DNA of 64,000 nt from Leptospira sp. (lineage in GTDB: Bacteria; Spirochaetota; Leptospiria; Leptospirales; Leptospiraceae): NCBI GenBank assembly GCA_009991425.1, contig JAACWH010000021.1, forward strand, positions 1-64,000. The letters run 5' to 3'. The first letter of the stretch is position 1. Each line of letters begins with the position of its first letter. This document shows, piece after piece, positions 1-7,678 of this stretch. The notes beneath the pieces were generated by a model that worked only from the letters and a program-made list of their open reading frames with translations, was not told where the DNA came from and searched no databases. A program made the translations under genes and the position numbers.

Positions 1-129
1 CTGAGTAGGATCTGTTATCTTTTCTTCAAGTGACTTCCCGCCTTGTGGTTCACAATTAGATTGAAGAAAAATAATAAAGAGTGAAAATAATTTAAGGAAT
101 AGAAAATGCTTAATCTTTAAAGTTTTCAT
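1..129 (-). CDS. Putative lipoprotein, N-terminal fragment (runs off left edge)
   Basis: Only the first 43 codons lie in the window; the reading frame stays open to base 1. They encode a basic start (MKTLKIKH), a hydrophobic stretch rich in Leu, Phe and Ile, and a spirochaete-type lipobox LQSNC with Cys at residue 26, followed by a polar segment. This predicts export and lipidation. The ATG at 129 overlaps the TGA of the small ORF upstream as ATGA, so translation may be coupled. A GAGGGG stretch lies about 10 bases before the ATG. Function is unknown because the mature domain is outside the window. Confidence 0.7.
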   Translation of the reverse strand, partial: MKTLKIKHFLFLKLFSLFIIFLQSNCEPQGGKSLEEKITDPTQ

Positions 130-260
130 ACTTGATTAACCCCTCTGGCGATCAGTTCTTCATTCCCCTTTTGGCGAATGCCTTTTCCCCTACCCATGAT
201 CGAGAAAGGCTTCGGTATTCCGTTATCGGGGTCCATATAATCAATTATAAAGCGAATCAT
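126..260 (-). CDS. Small GC-rich ORF, 44 codons, translationally coupled to the lipoprotein
   Basis: Too short for usual gene finders. From the ATG at 260 it reads a 44-residue basic, Gly-rich peptide with segments such as DPDNGIPKPFSIMGRGKG and ends in a TGA that shares four bases (ATGA) with the start of the lipoprotein at 129. A second in-frame ATG lies at 236. Neither start has a clear ribosome binding site. The stretch from about 130 to 235 is visibly richer in G+C than the AT-rich DNA on both sides, so it may be a fragment of acquired DNA or a repeat rather than a native gene. No family recognised. Confidence 0.35.
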   Translation of the reverse strand: MIRFIIDYMDPDNGIPKPFSIMGRGKGIRQKGNEELIARGVNQV

Positions 261-469
261 AACTATAACAATGTGATATTATATTTGAAAATCTGTCAAG
301 AGTTAATATAGATAACTCTATAACAAGAGATATATTTTATTAAATGCTGTAATTATAATTTGTATAATACTTTCATAACTTACCTTTGGGGACATATTTA
401 TGCCTTCGTTGATTCATTGGACAAATTGTCTGGTGGACTTGGATAAAATAGATTGTTAGAATACTTAAG

Positions 470-907
470 CTATCGCTTCATCTTTTTGTAATTTTCAAAA
501 TTAAGAACCTTTAGATTTGTATGTTTAGCAATAAGTTGAAAATCAGAGTCGTATGTTGCTAAATATATATTTCTATGGATTGCAAGAGTGGCAATTTGAC
601 AATCTATTGTAGTGACCGCTACACCTTTCTGGGCGCATTGATTTCGAAGTTTAGCTGCTTCAGAATATTCTTTTTTATCTAATTCTAGATAATGAAAGAA
701 ATTCAAATGGTATTCAATTTCTTCGAATAATTTAGTATTTGTAATACCAGTTAGTATTTCTTGAATAATCGAACCGGTAAGTAAGATTTCTTCTTCATTT
801 TTAATCAGATGATATATAAATGTGTTCTCACTCGAAATATCATTTTTCTTTCTTCTTAATGCTTCAGACCATACGGAAGTATCGACCAAGACATTTAGTT
901 TATTCAA
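470..907 (-). CDS. vapC: VapC-type PIN-domain toxin ribonuclease
   Basis: A 145-residue single PIN domain, the usual size for type II toxin VapC, a Mg-dependent endoribonuclease that cuts tRNA or rRNA when its antitoxin is lost. Acidic active-site positions visible are D9 in VDTS at the N-terminus, E45 in IIQE-like context, D102 in TTIDCQIA and D119 in TYDSDF. The gene follows the antitoxin gene by five bases, the standard antitoxin-toxin order. The frame is intact with all expected acidic residues, so the toxin is probably functional. The RNA target cannot be predicted from sequence. Confidence 0.9.
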   Translation of the reverse strand: MNKLNVLVDTSVWSEALRRKKNDISSENTFIYHLIKNEEEILLTGSIIQEILTGITNTKLFEEIEYHLNFFHYLELDKKEYSEAAKLRNQCAQKGVAVTTIDCQIATLAIHRNIYLATYDSDFQLIAKHTNLKVLNFENYKKMKR

Positions 908-912
908 AAGAC

Positions 913-1107
913 TTAATCTCTCAATTTCTTATAATTAGATTTTGGATCATAATCAACCTTATTTATAAATTTCAAAAAGTCTTTCTGTTTGTATCTATTA
1001 ATGTATTCTTTCAAGGCTTGATTTACTGTGTCTTTCTTGGACTTTAAGCCACTTATTTCATAAGCATGGTTTAATAATTCATTATCAATATTTAGATTTG
1101 TTGCCAT
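913..1107 (-). CDS. vapB: VapB-type antitoxin (VapB_antitoxin family)
   Basis: A 64-residue protein with the N-terminal ribbon-helix-helix-like pattern of PF09957 antitoxins (MATNLNID, then NHAYEISGLKSKKDTVNQAL) and a charged C-terminal tail of the type that wraps the PIN toxin. It lies directly upstream of the PIN-domain gene with a five-base gap. It should neutralise the toxin and, as a complex, repress its own promoter. A 9-bp inverted repeat sits 15-36 bases before the start codon, where an operator would be expected. An AGGAAAGG ribosome binding site lies about 9 bases upstream of the ATG. Confidence 0.88.
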   Translation of the reverse strand: MATNLNIDNELLNHAYEISGLKSKKDTVNQALKEYINRYKQKDFLKFINKVDYDPKSNYKKLRD

Positions 1108-1121
1108 TGTTTGCTACCTTT

Positions 1122-1155
1122 CCTACACAGTGACCTGTGTAGGAGTCTTTGTCAA
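1122..1155 (-). promoter_or_regulatory. Candidate vapBC promoter and palindromic operator
   Basis: On the minus strand a perfect -35 hexamer TTGACA (1155-1150) is followed by a perfect 9-bp inverted repeat CCTACACAG / CTGTGTAGG (arms 1122-1130 and 1135-1143, 4-base spacer) that covers the expected -10 region. The -10 itself is weak. Position and symmetry fit an autoregulatory operator for the VapBC complex. A transcription terminator is less likely because no T-run follows on either strand. Confidence 0.55.
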
Positions 1156-1177
1156 GGCAGAAAAATTTAAACTTCTT

Positions 1178-1651
1178 TTAAGGTATTAACTTCTTCCTTG
1201 CAGGTAGGTATTTCAATTGGATGATTTGATTCAATTGAATCGGCTTCGACTTCTTGAGATCAGTCGGACTTACTTCTTTGTAATCAACATACAATCTCCA
1301 TGCGTATTGGTAGTTATTTCTTGTTCCTAGAACATCCATGACTTCAATGCTTTGGCTGGTTGTTACGAAACGTATGGAAGGATCCTGTTGCAAGCTAAAT
1401 CCTGCTAGTATATCTAAAAGTTCATTGGTTGTGACTAATTCAACAGGAAGAATATACATCTCTTTGTTGTCTGGATAGTCCACCAAAAGTTTGTAACCTA
1501 CTTTGGGGACTTCTCTTTTGTTCGCTTCGAATAGAGAGCAATGTATTTGAGAAATCATTAACAATGGAAGAAGAATAAGAAGAGTAAACCTTATATGAGA
1601 TTTTTTTAAAATGGTTATGCTAGCGCCTGAGAAGGGATTATATGATTTCAT
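1178..1651 (-). CDS. Putative lipoprotein with DUF4430-like C-terminal half
   Basis: A 157-residue protein from the ATG at 1651 (AGAAGG about 10 bases upstream). A TTG at 1675 would add eight residues but has no ribosome binding site. Residues 18-38 are a hydrophobic signal ending in the lipobox SQIHC, so the mature protein probably starts at Cys38. The C-terminal half (YAWRLYVDYKEVSP, then LNQIIQLKYLP) has the spacing of DUF4430/ubiquitin-like beta-grasp domains in surface proteins; this is a weak resemblance. It is the last gene of a four-gene minus-strand operon, 47 bases (stop included) after the MBL hydrolase. Function unknown. Confidence 0.65.
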   Translation of the reverse strand: MKSYNPFSGASITILKKSHIRFTLLILLPLLMISQIHCSLFEANKREVPKVGYKLLVDYPDNKEMYILPVELVTTNELLDILAGFSLQQDPSIRFVTTSQSIEVMDVLGTRNNYQYAWRLYVDYKEVSPTDLKKSKPIQLNQIIQLKYLPARKKLIP

Positions 1652-1721
1652 AGATACAAGATTACCTTCTTCCAATTATAAATATAAAGGTAGAATAATC
1701 AAGAACTAAGTATTCGTAATG

Positions 1722-2684
1722 CTAGGAAACTTTCTTGGCCTTTTCTTTAGACACCCAGTATGCCAGACCAGATGCATTCAACCGTATGTCATTCTCTAGA
1801 AAATTCGATTGCTCTTCACTGAGAGTTATCCCTTTGGTTGAGGCAAGTTCGTTTATGAACTTACGAATCTGTGATTCACAATAGGCTTGTATATCGGTAG
1901 AATCTTCGAAGGCAAGTGCAGACTCCGCGATCTTTTGCATTTCTTTGTAGCCAAAGACTAAATCTTTTTTTAGTTCAGGAAGGTTTGAGACTGCACCGAA
2001 ATGCGTAAGGCAGGCAAATTCAGCTCCCGTATTCACGATTTTGTCCAAGGCAAGAAAGGCTTCTTCGGCATTGTAATCTGTGGGAGTAGTCGTTGGGAAG
2101 ATGAACACTTGGTTTTTGCCACCTATCTGAGGATAGGCGATTCCAAAAGCATCTCCTGTAAAGATAACCTTGGATTTAGATTCATAGATACAGAAATGAT
2201 GGTTGGCATGACCTTTTGTATATAGAAACTGAAAGCTCCGAGATCCCCATTGTAAAATTTCGCCGTCCCCCATGATACGCACCCTTTCTTCTGGCACAGG
2301 AAGGATTTCTCCATAGAGTTTATGAAACATCTCTTCCCCATAGACCTGCTTAGAGGACTCAATCAACCTACTAGGATCGATTGCATGCCTTGCAGCCTTA
2401 GGATGAGCAAGAAGTTTTGCATTCGTGCAGGCTTGTAGAAGAAGCCCAGATCCTCCTGCATGATCAAGGTGAACATGAGTTATAATGCAATAGTCCACTT
2501 GATCGGGAGAGAATCCTAGGTCTTCGATTTTTGCAAGAAGCCTAGGAACCGCATAATTCGTATTATTCTCTACAAAACAGAGCCTATCCCCTTCTTGGAT
2601 GAGATAGGCAGAGGCAACCCCTGATTCTATATATTCGCAATCGATGGTGTGGATTTGAGAATCAAAATTCATATAAGCAATCAT
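1722..2684 (-). CDS. MBL-fold metallo-hydrolase
   Basis: A 320-residue metallo-beta-lactamase-fold hydrolase. The zinc signature HVHLDH occupies residues 70-75. Later conserved pieces include TKGHANHH, a GDAFG loop carrying the bridging Asp, and a C-terminal LTHFG His. The C-terminal 80 residues are helical. This arrangement is typical of glyoxalase-II, lactonase and phosphodiesterase relatives; the substrate cannot be read from sequence. There is no signal peptide, so it acts in the cytoplasm. Its ATG overlaps the stop codon of the acylase gene upstream (ATGA, 2681-2684), which implies translational coupling. Confidence 0.88.
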   Translation of the reverse strand: MIAYMNFDSQIHTIDCEYIESGVASAYLIQEGDRLCFVENNTNYAVPRLLAKIEDLGFSPDQVDYCIITHVHLDHAGGSGLLLQACTNAKLLAHPKAARHAIDPSRLIESSKQVYGEEMFHKLYGEILPVPEERVRIMGDGEILQWGSRSFQFLYTKGHANHHFCIYESKSKVIFTGDAFGIAYPQIGGKNQVFIFPTTTPTDYNAEEAFLALDKIVNTGAEFACLTHFGAVSNLPELKKDLVFGYKEMQKIAESALAFEDSTDIQAYCESQIRKFINELASTKGITLSEEQSNFLENDIRLNASGLAYWVSKEKAKKVS

Positions 2685-5263
2685 TCCAAGAGAATCATAT
2701 GGTATTTGCTATGCTCTTTAATACTTTCTTCTGTGAAATGTGTCTTACGAAATTCTCCTTTCAGATAAGGAAGAGCCTGGTCTTCATAGAATGGACTTGC
2801 TAGGTTGCCTGAATTACCCGATGGAAGGATAGTTGAGTTATCATCCAAATCATCAAAGCTTACGATCCTTCTTGTCGAAGGACCCGATTTTACCTTCCAG
2901 GTTCCATCCAAAAGATGAGACTTGATATTATTTACAACTTCTTGTGTTCCGTTAGTCGGGAAAGGCCCAATATTAAAAAGTAAATTCATAGGCTTCTTCA
3001 TTCCGATGGGATGCATAAATTCTATAGAATACAGCTTTTTCCAAACCCAAAGTGAGGGAGACTTACTCACGTTTTCTTTTAAATAAGCAACGGACTGAGC
3101 AAGACTTAGGTTAAGAATATCATCTCGATTTTCAATGATTTCAGTAACCTTGTTATCCCAGAGTGGATGTTCCTTTTTTTGGATTAAATGCTTATAAGCA
3201 TTCAAGCTTTCGGCTGTTGATCCGTAGACCAACATCAATTCTTCACCCATTTCATCTTGCACAAGATTCTTCATCACATGATATGTGAGTACGTAATATA
3301 CGGTAGTTCCCAATGAATCTTGCTTTGCATCACTATTCCATTCAGATAGAATACGAATCGCTTCTTTTGCTAAAGTCTGGTCTTCCTTACTGAGATTAAG
3401 GATGGTTTCACTTTTCAAATTCAACTTACTGAGATAAACTTCCAATATATCATGGGAAGAATCAGATTCAGTTTCTAGAATCAGCTTCTCCATATCTTCT
3501 CTGGAAAATCTAGCTTTGCTCGAAAGAAATTTAGTTATGCGATTGAACCTATCAGAGGGTTGCCAGTTGCCTTCTAATTTGCCAAGTCGAGGTCTTGCAA
3601 TTTCGCTGGGTAGATTGTTAGCTGTAGCTATGATTCCATTTTTAGGATTTTCCAATTGAGGATTGCTTGCAAAAGGCAGTAAGTCCACAACATCATCTAA
3701 GCCAGATACACCATCCAGAATCTTTCGGGAGTTCGTGCTACGATTTCGAATCGGGAAGCGACCTGCTCCCCACCATCCAATGTCTCCCTCTCTATCAATG
3801 TATGAAAAATTCAAACCAGGAGCAGTAACCATGGCTACTGCATTTCGCATTTCAGTCTTTGTCTTTGAATACAAAGCTTTATGCAAAACGTCCAAGAGTG
3901 GGCTATTCTTATGGTGAAAGACCCAGTATAGACTGACTGGATTACCTTTGTAGCCCTTTACAAAATCACTGTAAATCGGACCATGTATTGTTTTTCTTAC
4001 TGCAAATTGATCGACCTCTTCCGATTTCACTTGGATAGGCTCTTGGATTATTTCAAGATCCTTCCACTGTCCTTTATGAAGATACTGCTTCCCATCAGCA
4101 GAGAGAGTTTCAGAGTATAAATCTATATCGTCATTTTCCAGCATGGTAAGTCCCCAGGCTTTCGTGTCGGTATTTCCAACTAAGGGATAAGGAACTCCTG
4201 CAAGGTAGTAACCATAGACATTCATTCCAGGATAAACAAGATGAGCTTCATACCAGGTTCCAGGATTCGAATAACCGATGTGAGGGTCATTGCATAGAAT
4301 TGCTCTTCCACTCTCTGTTCTTGTTCCTGATAGAACCCAGGAATTGCTTCCTTCTACTGGAGGAAGATTGACAATAGCATCTTGGAAGGCAGTGACAAAA
4401 CTTATCAGACCAGAACTCTTGTTAGTAGCAAGCTCCATCTTGCTATCTGCAAAATTTTGAACTTGAGATTTTGTGGAAGAAGTTTTAGTAATCTTTAAAG
4501 AAGAACCCTTTAATTCCATAGAAGACAATTGTATTTCATGATCCAATGAACCTTTTGCTTTATTTGGCATAAGACCAGAAAGTAGCGGAGCAGAAGGTTG
4601 GTTTTCTTGGATTGCCGAACCATTTTCGAAATCATATCTGGGAAAAAGATCCTGAATATTTCTATCTGGGAATTTTTCAGAAAGGATGCTGTATAAGGAA
4701 TCAGTTTTGATTCCTTCTGCAAAAGAAAATCCCATATAAGCAAGAGATGTGAGCGCATCTTTTCTTTCAAATTTCTGCACTGGTATATTTAAAATTGTAT
4801 ATTCTAAGGGTAGATTGCCTTCTTCTAGAAAGGCATTTACACCTTCCAAATAATGATCAAGATTTACCCAGGCTTCTGGAGCAATTTTTTCTTGGGAGTT
4901 CGCATAACTATTTGCCCATGAGGTAAGCATGAGAGTTCGAAACATTCTATCTATGGGAAGCAAATCCTTTCCCAATATTTCAGCAAGACGTCCCTGGGAG
5001 AGTCTTCGAATGATCTCCATTTGGAACAATCTGTCCTGAGCAACTACATAGCCTAAGGCAAAGTAGGCGGAATTTGCATCTTTTGCAATGATATGCGGAA
5101 CACCCGACTCGTCTCGGTAGACATTGACCTCTGAGCCAATGCCTTTGACAAGTTTAGTTCCAGAATAGCTAGGAGCCTGGGAGATTAACAAACTCTCCCA
5201 GATTACAACTAAGCTTAAAACGAGGACTAAACACCAGCCACAGAGACGAGTAAGGAAAATCAT
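2681..5263 (-). CDS. Penicillin acylase family (Ntn) amidohydrolase, membrane-anchored
   Basis: An 860-residue member of PF01804, which includes penicillin G acylase, cephalosporin acylase and acyl-homoserine-lactone acylases. The start at 5263 is chosen because it overlaps the upstream stop as ATGA; a start at 5326 would run 63 bases into the upstream gene. Residues 3-28 form a signal or signal-anchor. The self-cleavage site is clear: EGSNSW with nucleophile Ser306, giving an alpha chain of about 305 residues and a beta chain of about 555. The oxyanion-loop region (CNDPHIG) follows. Conserved beta-chain blocks NFSYIDREGDIGWWGAGR and IATANNLP are present. Expected to hydrolyse an amide bond outside the cytoplasm; substrate unknown. 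Confidence 0.93.
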   Translation of the reverse strand: MIFLTRLCGWCLVLVLSLVVIWESLLISQAPSYSGTKLVKGIGSEVNVYRDESGVPHIIAKDANSAYFALGYVVAQDRLFQMEIIRRLSQGRLAEILGKDLLPIDRMFRTLMLTSWANSYANSQEKIAPEAWVNLDHYLEGVNAFLEEGNLPLEYTILNIPVQKFERKDALTSLAYMGFSFAEGIKTDSLYSILSEKFPDRNIQDLFPRYDFENGSAIQENQPSAPLLSGLMPNKAKGSLDHEIQLSSMELKGSSLKITKTSSTKSQVQNFADSKMELATNKSSGLISFVTAFQDAIVNLPPVEGSNSWVLSGTRTESGRAILCNDPHIGYSNPGTWYEAHLVYPGMNVYGYYLAGVPYPLVGNTDTKAWGLTMLENDDIDLYSETLSADGKQYLHKGQWKDLEIIQEPIQVKSEEVDQFAVRKTIHGPIYSDFVKGYKGNPVSLYWVFHHKNSPLLDVLHKALYSKTKTEMRNAVAMVTAPGLNFSYIDREGDIGWWGAGRFPIRNRSTNSRKILDGVSGLDDVVDLLPFASNPQLENPKNGIIATANNLPSEIARPRLGKLEGNWQPSDRFNRITKFLSSKARFSREDMEKLILETESDSSHDILEVYLSKLNLKSETILNLSKEDQTLAKEAIRILSEWNSDAKQDSLGTTVYYVLTYHVMKNLVQDEMGEELMLVYGSTAESLNAYKHLIQKKEHPLWDNKVTEIIENRDDILNLSLAQSVAYLKENVSKSPSLWVWKKLYSIEFMHPIGMKKPMNLLFNIGPFPTNGTQEVVNNIKSHLLDGTWKVKSGPSTRRIVSFDDLDDNSTILPSGNSGNLASPFYEDQALPYLKGEFRKTHFTEESIKEHSKYHMILLE

Positions 5264-6486
5264 TTCTCTTGGCTCGCTAGAGTTTCTAATTGATTGATAC
5301 GATCTGTCTTTTCTTGGGCAGACCAAGCATTCGTAGAAAAAGTCTCTACTTCATAATTACGAGTTTCATATCCTTCTTTGAAGGGGAATACCAATTCGCG
5401 ATCAGGCTCTGTGGTTTTTGCACCTTGGATTTTTTTCAATCCTTCGGCACCCTGGCTAAACCATTCAGGATCAATGGGAAGGTTTACTCTATGCCCTCGG
5501 AAATCTGTAGCAATATAAGGCCCATCTAATCCCTTATCTCGCAATATCTTTCCAAAGAAAATAAATTTCACTTCTTGGGTTCCTGAGTTAAGAGTTCCAT
5601 CAAAGATTGCGTACGCTATGTATTCTCCATTTCTTTTGTCTTTTAAATTTGCTTCTAAGTGGTATGTTCCTTTTGTGAAAACTGTCATAACCGTTTTAAC
5701 AACTAAAGAACCATCATCCACTTGTTCAGTGAAGTTACCTGTAAATTTACCTGCAATGCTAGGAGAGGAGAAAAAGCTTGCAGTAACAGTTGATTTTTTA
5801 CCAGGACCGTAAGTAATATCTGCAACCAAGGACATATCACCCCAGTCTCCTTTCAATGGCTTCCATTCAAAGGTAAAAATACCATCTCCTGAGGTCTCAT
5901 CACCGTTTTGACCATTGTCATTTACATCAGCACTGACAGCACCGAATCTCTTTCCTTCAAATTCTCGAAAAACTTGGTGCTTATCAATGGAAAGTTTTAC
6001 TCTTTTGCGGTCGTTATCTCTACATTCCAAGGTTACATGCATCTTGTCTTCAGTACCAATCACAGCCCAAGACCTTGGTTGGAAAAGGCAAACATAGCCA
6101 TTCGGTTCTTTGGATTCAGGAGTATCAAATAAATAGGCAGGAGAATTTTCGACAATAAACGGAAAAGCTAGATCATGATTGAGAATAGACATGGGTCTAG
6201 AATACGGTGGATATTGCGCCCATTCTTTGTATGTTTCTAGTAAAACTCCAGCAGTTGCACCATCTTCTGAGGCATCAAAATTGCTTGAATCAGAGCCATC
6301 TTCATTTGTTCCAAAGCCACCACCAGAAGTCGGATCTGAACTTCTCGACATTCTATCAGCATATTCTTCTTTTGATTCACCGCTAAAAGGATTTGATCCA
6401 TCTTTATCAAAAATCCAAATCGCAAGCAACAATACGATGATACCTATTCCGCCAAATAGCAGATATTTCTTTACATTTTCTGTCAT
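5260..6486 (-). CDS. Membrane-anchored exported protein with choice-of-anchor-X-like region
   Basis: A 408-residue protein from the ATG at 6486, which has GAGGAA five bases upstream; an ATG at 6516 has none. Residues 7-26 are one transmembrane segment, followed by a Ser/Gly/Asp-rich linker (about 30-75) and a large beta-rich exported domain. The segment around NGDETSGDGIFTFEW resembles the repeat-like motif of choice-of-anchor-X proteins. The C-terminal part (FRGHRVNLPIDP) I do not recognise. It is the first gene of the operon and overlaps the acylase start by four bases, so the two are probably made together at the envelope. Confidence 0.8.
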   Translation of the reverse strand: MTENVKKYLLFGGIGIIVLLLAIWIFDKDGSNPFSGESKEEYADRMSRSSDPTSGGGFGTNEDGSDSSNFDASEDGATAGVLLETYKEWAQYPPYSRPMSILNHDLAFPFIVENSPAYLFDTPESKEPNGYVCLFQPRSWAVIGTEDKMHVTLECRDNDRKRVKLSIDKHQVFREFEGKRFGAVSADVNDNGQNGDETSGDGIFTFEWKPLKGDWGDMSLVADITYGPGKKSTVTASFFSSPSIAGKFTGNFTEQVDDGSLVVKTVMTVFTKGTYHLEANLKDKRNGEYIAYAIFDGTLNSGTQEVKFIFFGKILRDKGLDGPYIATDFRGHRVNLPIDPEWFSQGAEGLKKIQGAKTTEPDRELVFPFKEGYETRNYEVETFSTNAWSAQEKTDRINQLETLASQEK

Positions 6487-6608
6487 AAAATTCCTCAATT
6501 TGGATACATTTTTCATAAAGCATTAAAAGAGGCAAGAAATTCCTAATTGTGGCAAAATTCTGCTGTGATTAATGTTAAAAATTGAATTCGGTAAATAAAT
6601 TATTTTTT

Positions 6609-6660
6609 TTGACTTTGAATAAAAAAACGTTTGCAATCATTTTGCCATAATGTTTATAGT
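6609..6660 (+). promoter_or_regulatory. Candidate promoter for the secreted hydrolase
   Basis: TTGCAA at 6631-6636 and TATAGT at 6655-6660 are separated by 18 bases and would place the transcript start just before the ribosome binding site of the gene at 6680. An alternative -35 TTGACT begins at 6609. Very AT-rich surroundings make chance matches common. Confidence 0.35.
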
Positions 6661-6679
6661 TTTGGCAAGAGGAGAATAT

Positions 6680-7489
6680 ATGAAAAAAATAATATTTGGA
6701 ATGGCAACATTACTATTTGTGTCACTTGGCCTACAGGCTCAAACACATACCATATTCATTCATGGTAAATCTGGAAAGAACCACAATGGAATCGGAACAA
6801 CAGATGTAAATAATTACTGGGCGGGGATGTCTAATTCTGTTTCTGGAAGCAAAATCTTCATTGGTTACAATGGAACTACTGATCCAAGAACTTACGGTTC
6901 ATCAAGAGCTCAAACCAACATTTCCACTGGACTTACAACTTACTGCAAGGGATCAAAGTCTTGTAAAATCGTCTGCCACTCTGCTGGTTGCTATGCAATA
7001 GAGTATTGGCTTTCTAAACTAGGTTCAACTGCATCTAGCAAAGGCTTCAACATCACTAAAGTGACTGCTCTTGCTGCTGCTTCTGGTGGGTCTGAACTTG
7101 CTTCTGCACTGAATGGTATCACTTTTGGATTTGCAGGAAATGCAATGGACAAGGCTTTGATTGTATCAACTGCAAGAGCTGCTTTCAACCACAACAGTAA
7201 TGGTGGAGTTCCTATCTATCATGTTCCTGGTTACAAAGGTATGTTCGGAGCATCTGCCATTCTTCCTGGTGAAGATGATTATGCAGTAGCTTACCACTCC
7301 TCTTGTGCATACAGCCGTGTTGGTGGTGTGAGCAAATGCCAATCATCCTTAACTCAAAAAGAAGGAATTTGGCCTTTCAGAAAAAACGTAACTTACAATC
7401 AGTACTCTGGACACTATAGAGCGCCTTCTCTATCCTCTGCAGGATTGTACAAAGATCATGGCGAAATCAAAGCTGATGGTTTTCGATAG
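6680..7489 (+). CDS. Secreted alpha/beta-hydrolase-like protein (lipase/esterase type)
   Basis: A 269-residue protein from the ATG at 6680, preceded by AGAGGAG at 5-6 bases; an upstream ATG at 6650 lacks a site. Residues 1-20 are a signal peptide ending LQAQ. The mature chain opens with an oxyanion-loop-like FIHGKSG and has a nucleophile elbow CHSAGC with Ser101; a late DHGEI could supply His. The overall order fits a small serine esterase or lipase. Eight or so cysteines, including a tight cluster around the elbow (YCKG, SCK, VCHSAGC) and a later pair (SSCAY, SKCQ), suggest disulfides. A strong terminator follows, so it is monocistronic. Substrate unknown. Confidence 0.8.
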   Translation: MKKIIFGMATLLFVSLGLQAQTHTIFIHGKSGKNHNGIGTTDVNNYWAGMSNSVSGSKIFIGYNGTTDPRTYGSSRAQTNISTGLTTYCKGSKSCKIVCHSAGCYAIEYWLSKLGSTASSKGFNITKVTALAAASGGSELASALNGITFGFAGNAMDKALIVSTARAAFNHNSNGGVPIYHVPGYKGMFGASAILPGEDDYAVAYHSSCAYSRVGGVSKCQSSLTQKEGIWPFRKNVTYNQYSGHYRAPSLSSAGLYKDHGEIKADGFR

Positions 7490-7531
7490 AATTTAGTTTA
7501 TAAAGATTTTCTAAATTAGATCTTTATCTTG

Positions 7532-7560
7532 AAAAGCCTGGCATCAGTCAGGCTTTTTTA
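7532..7560 (+). terminator. Rho-independent terminator after the secreted hydrolase
   Basis: Perfect 9-bp stem AAAAGCCTG / CAGGCTTTT (7532-7540 and 7549-7557), loop of 8 bases, T-run continuing to 7559. Confidence 0.9.
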
Positions 7561-7678
7561 TTGTTAAAATCAATACTCAATCAGTTAAAATATACACAGT
7601 GAAAGTAAATTTTATCTTTCAATAATTTCTTCACTTTTATATGAATTATGCTACTTAGAATTCGTCCAATTCTATGTA

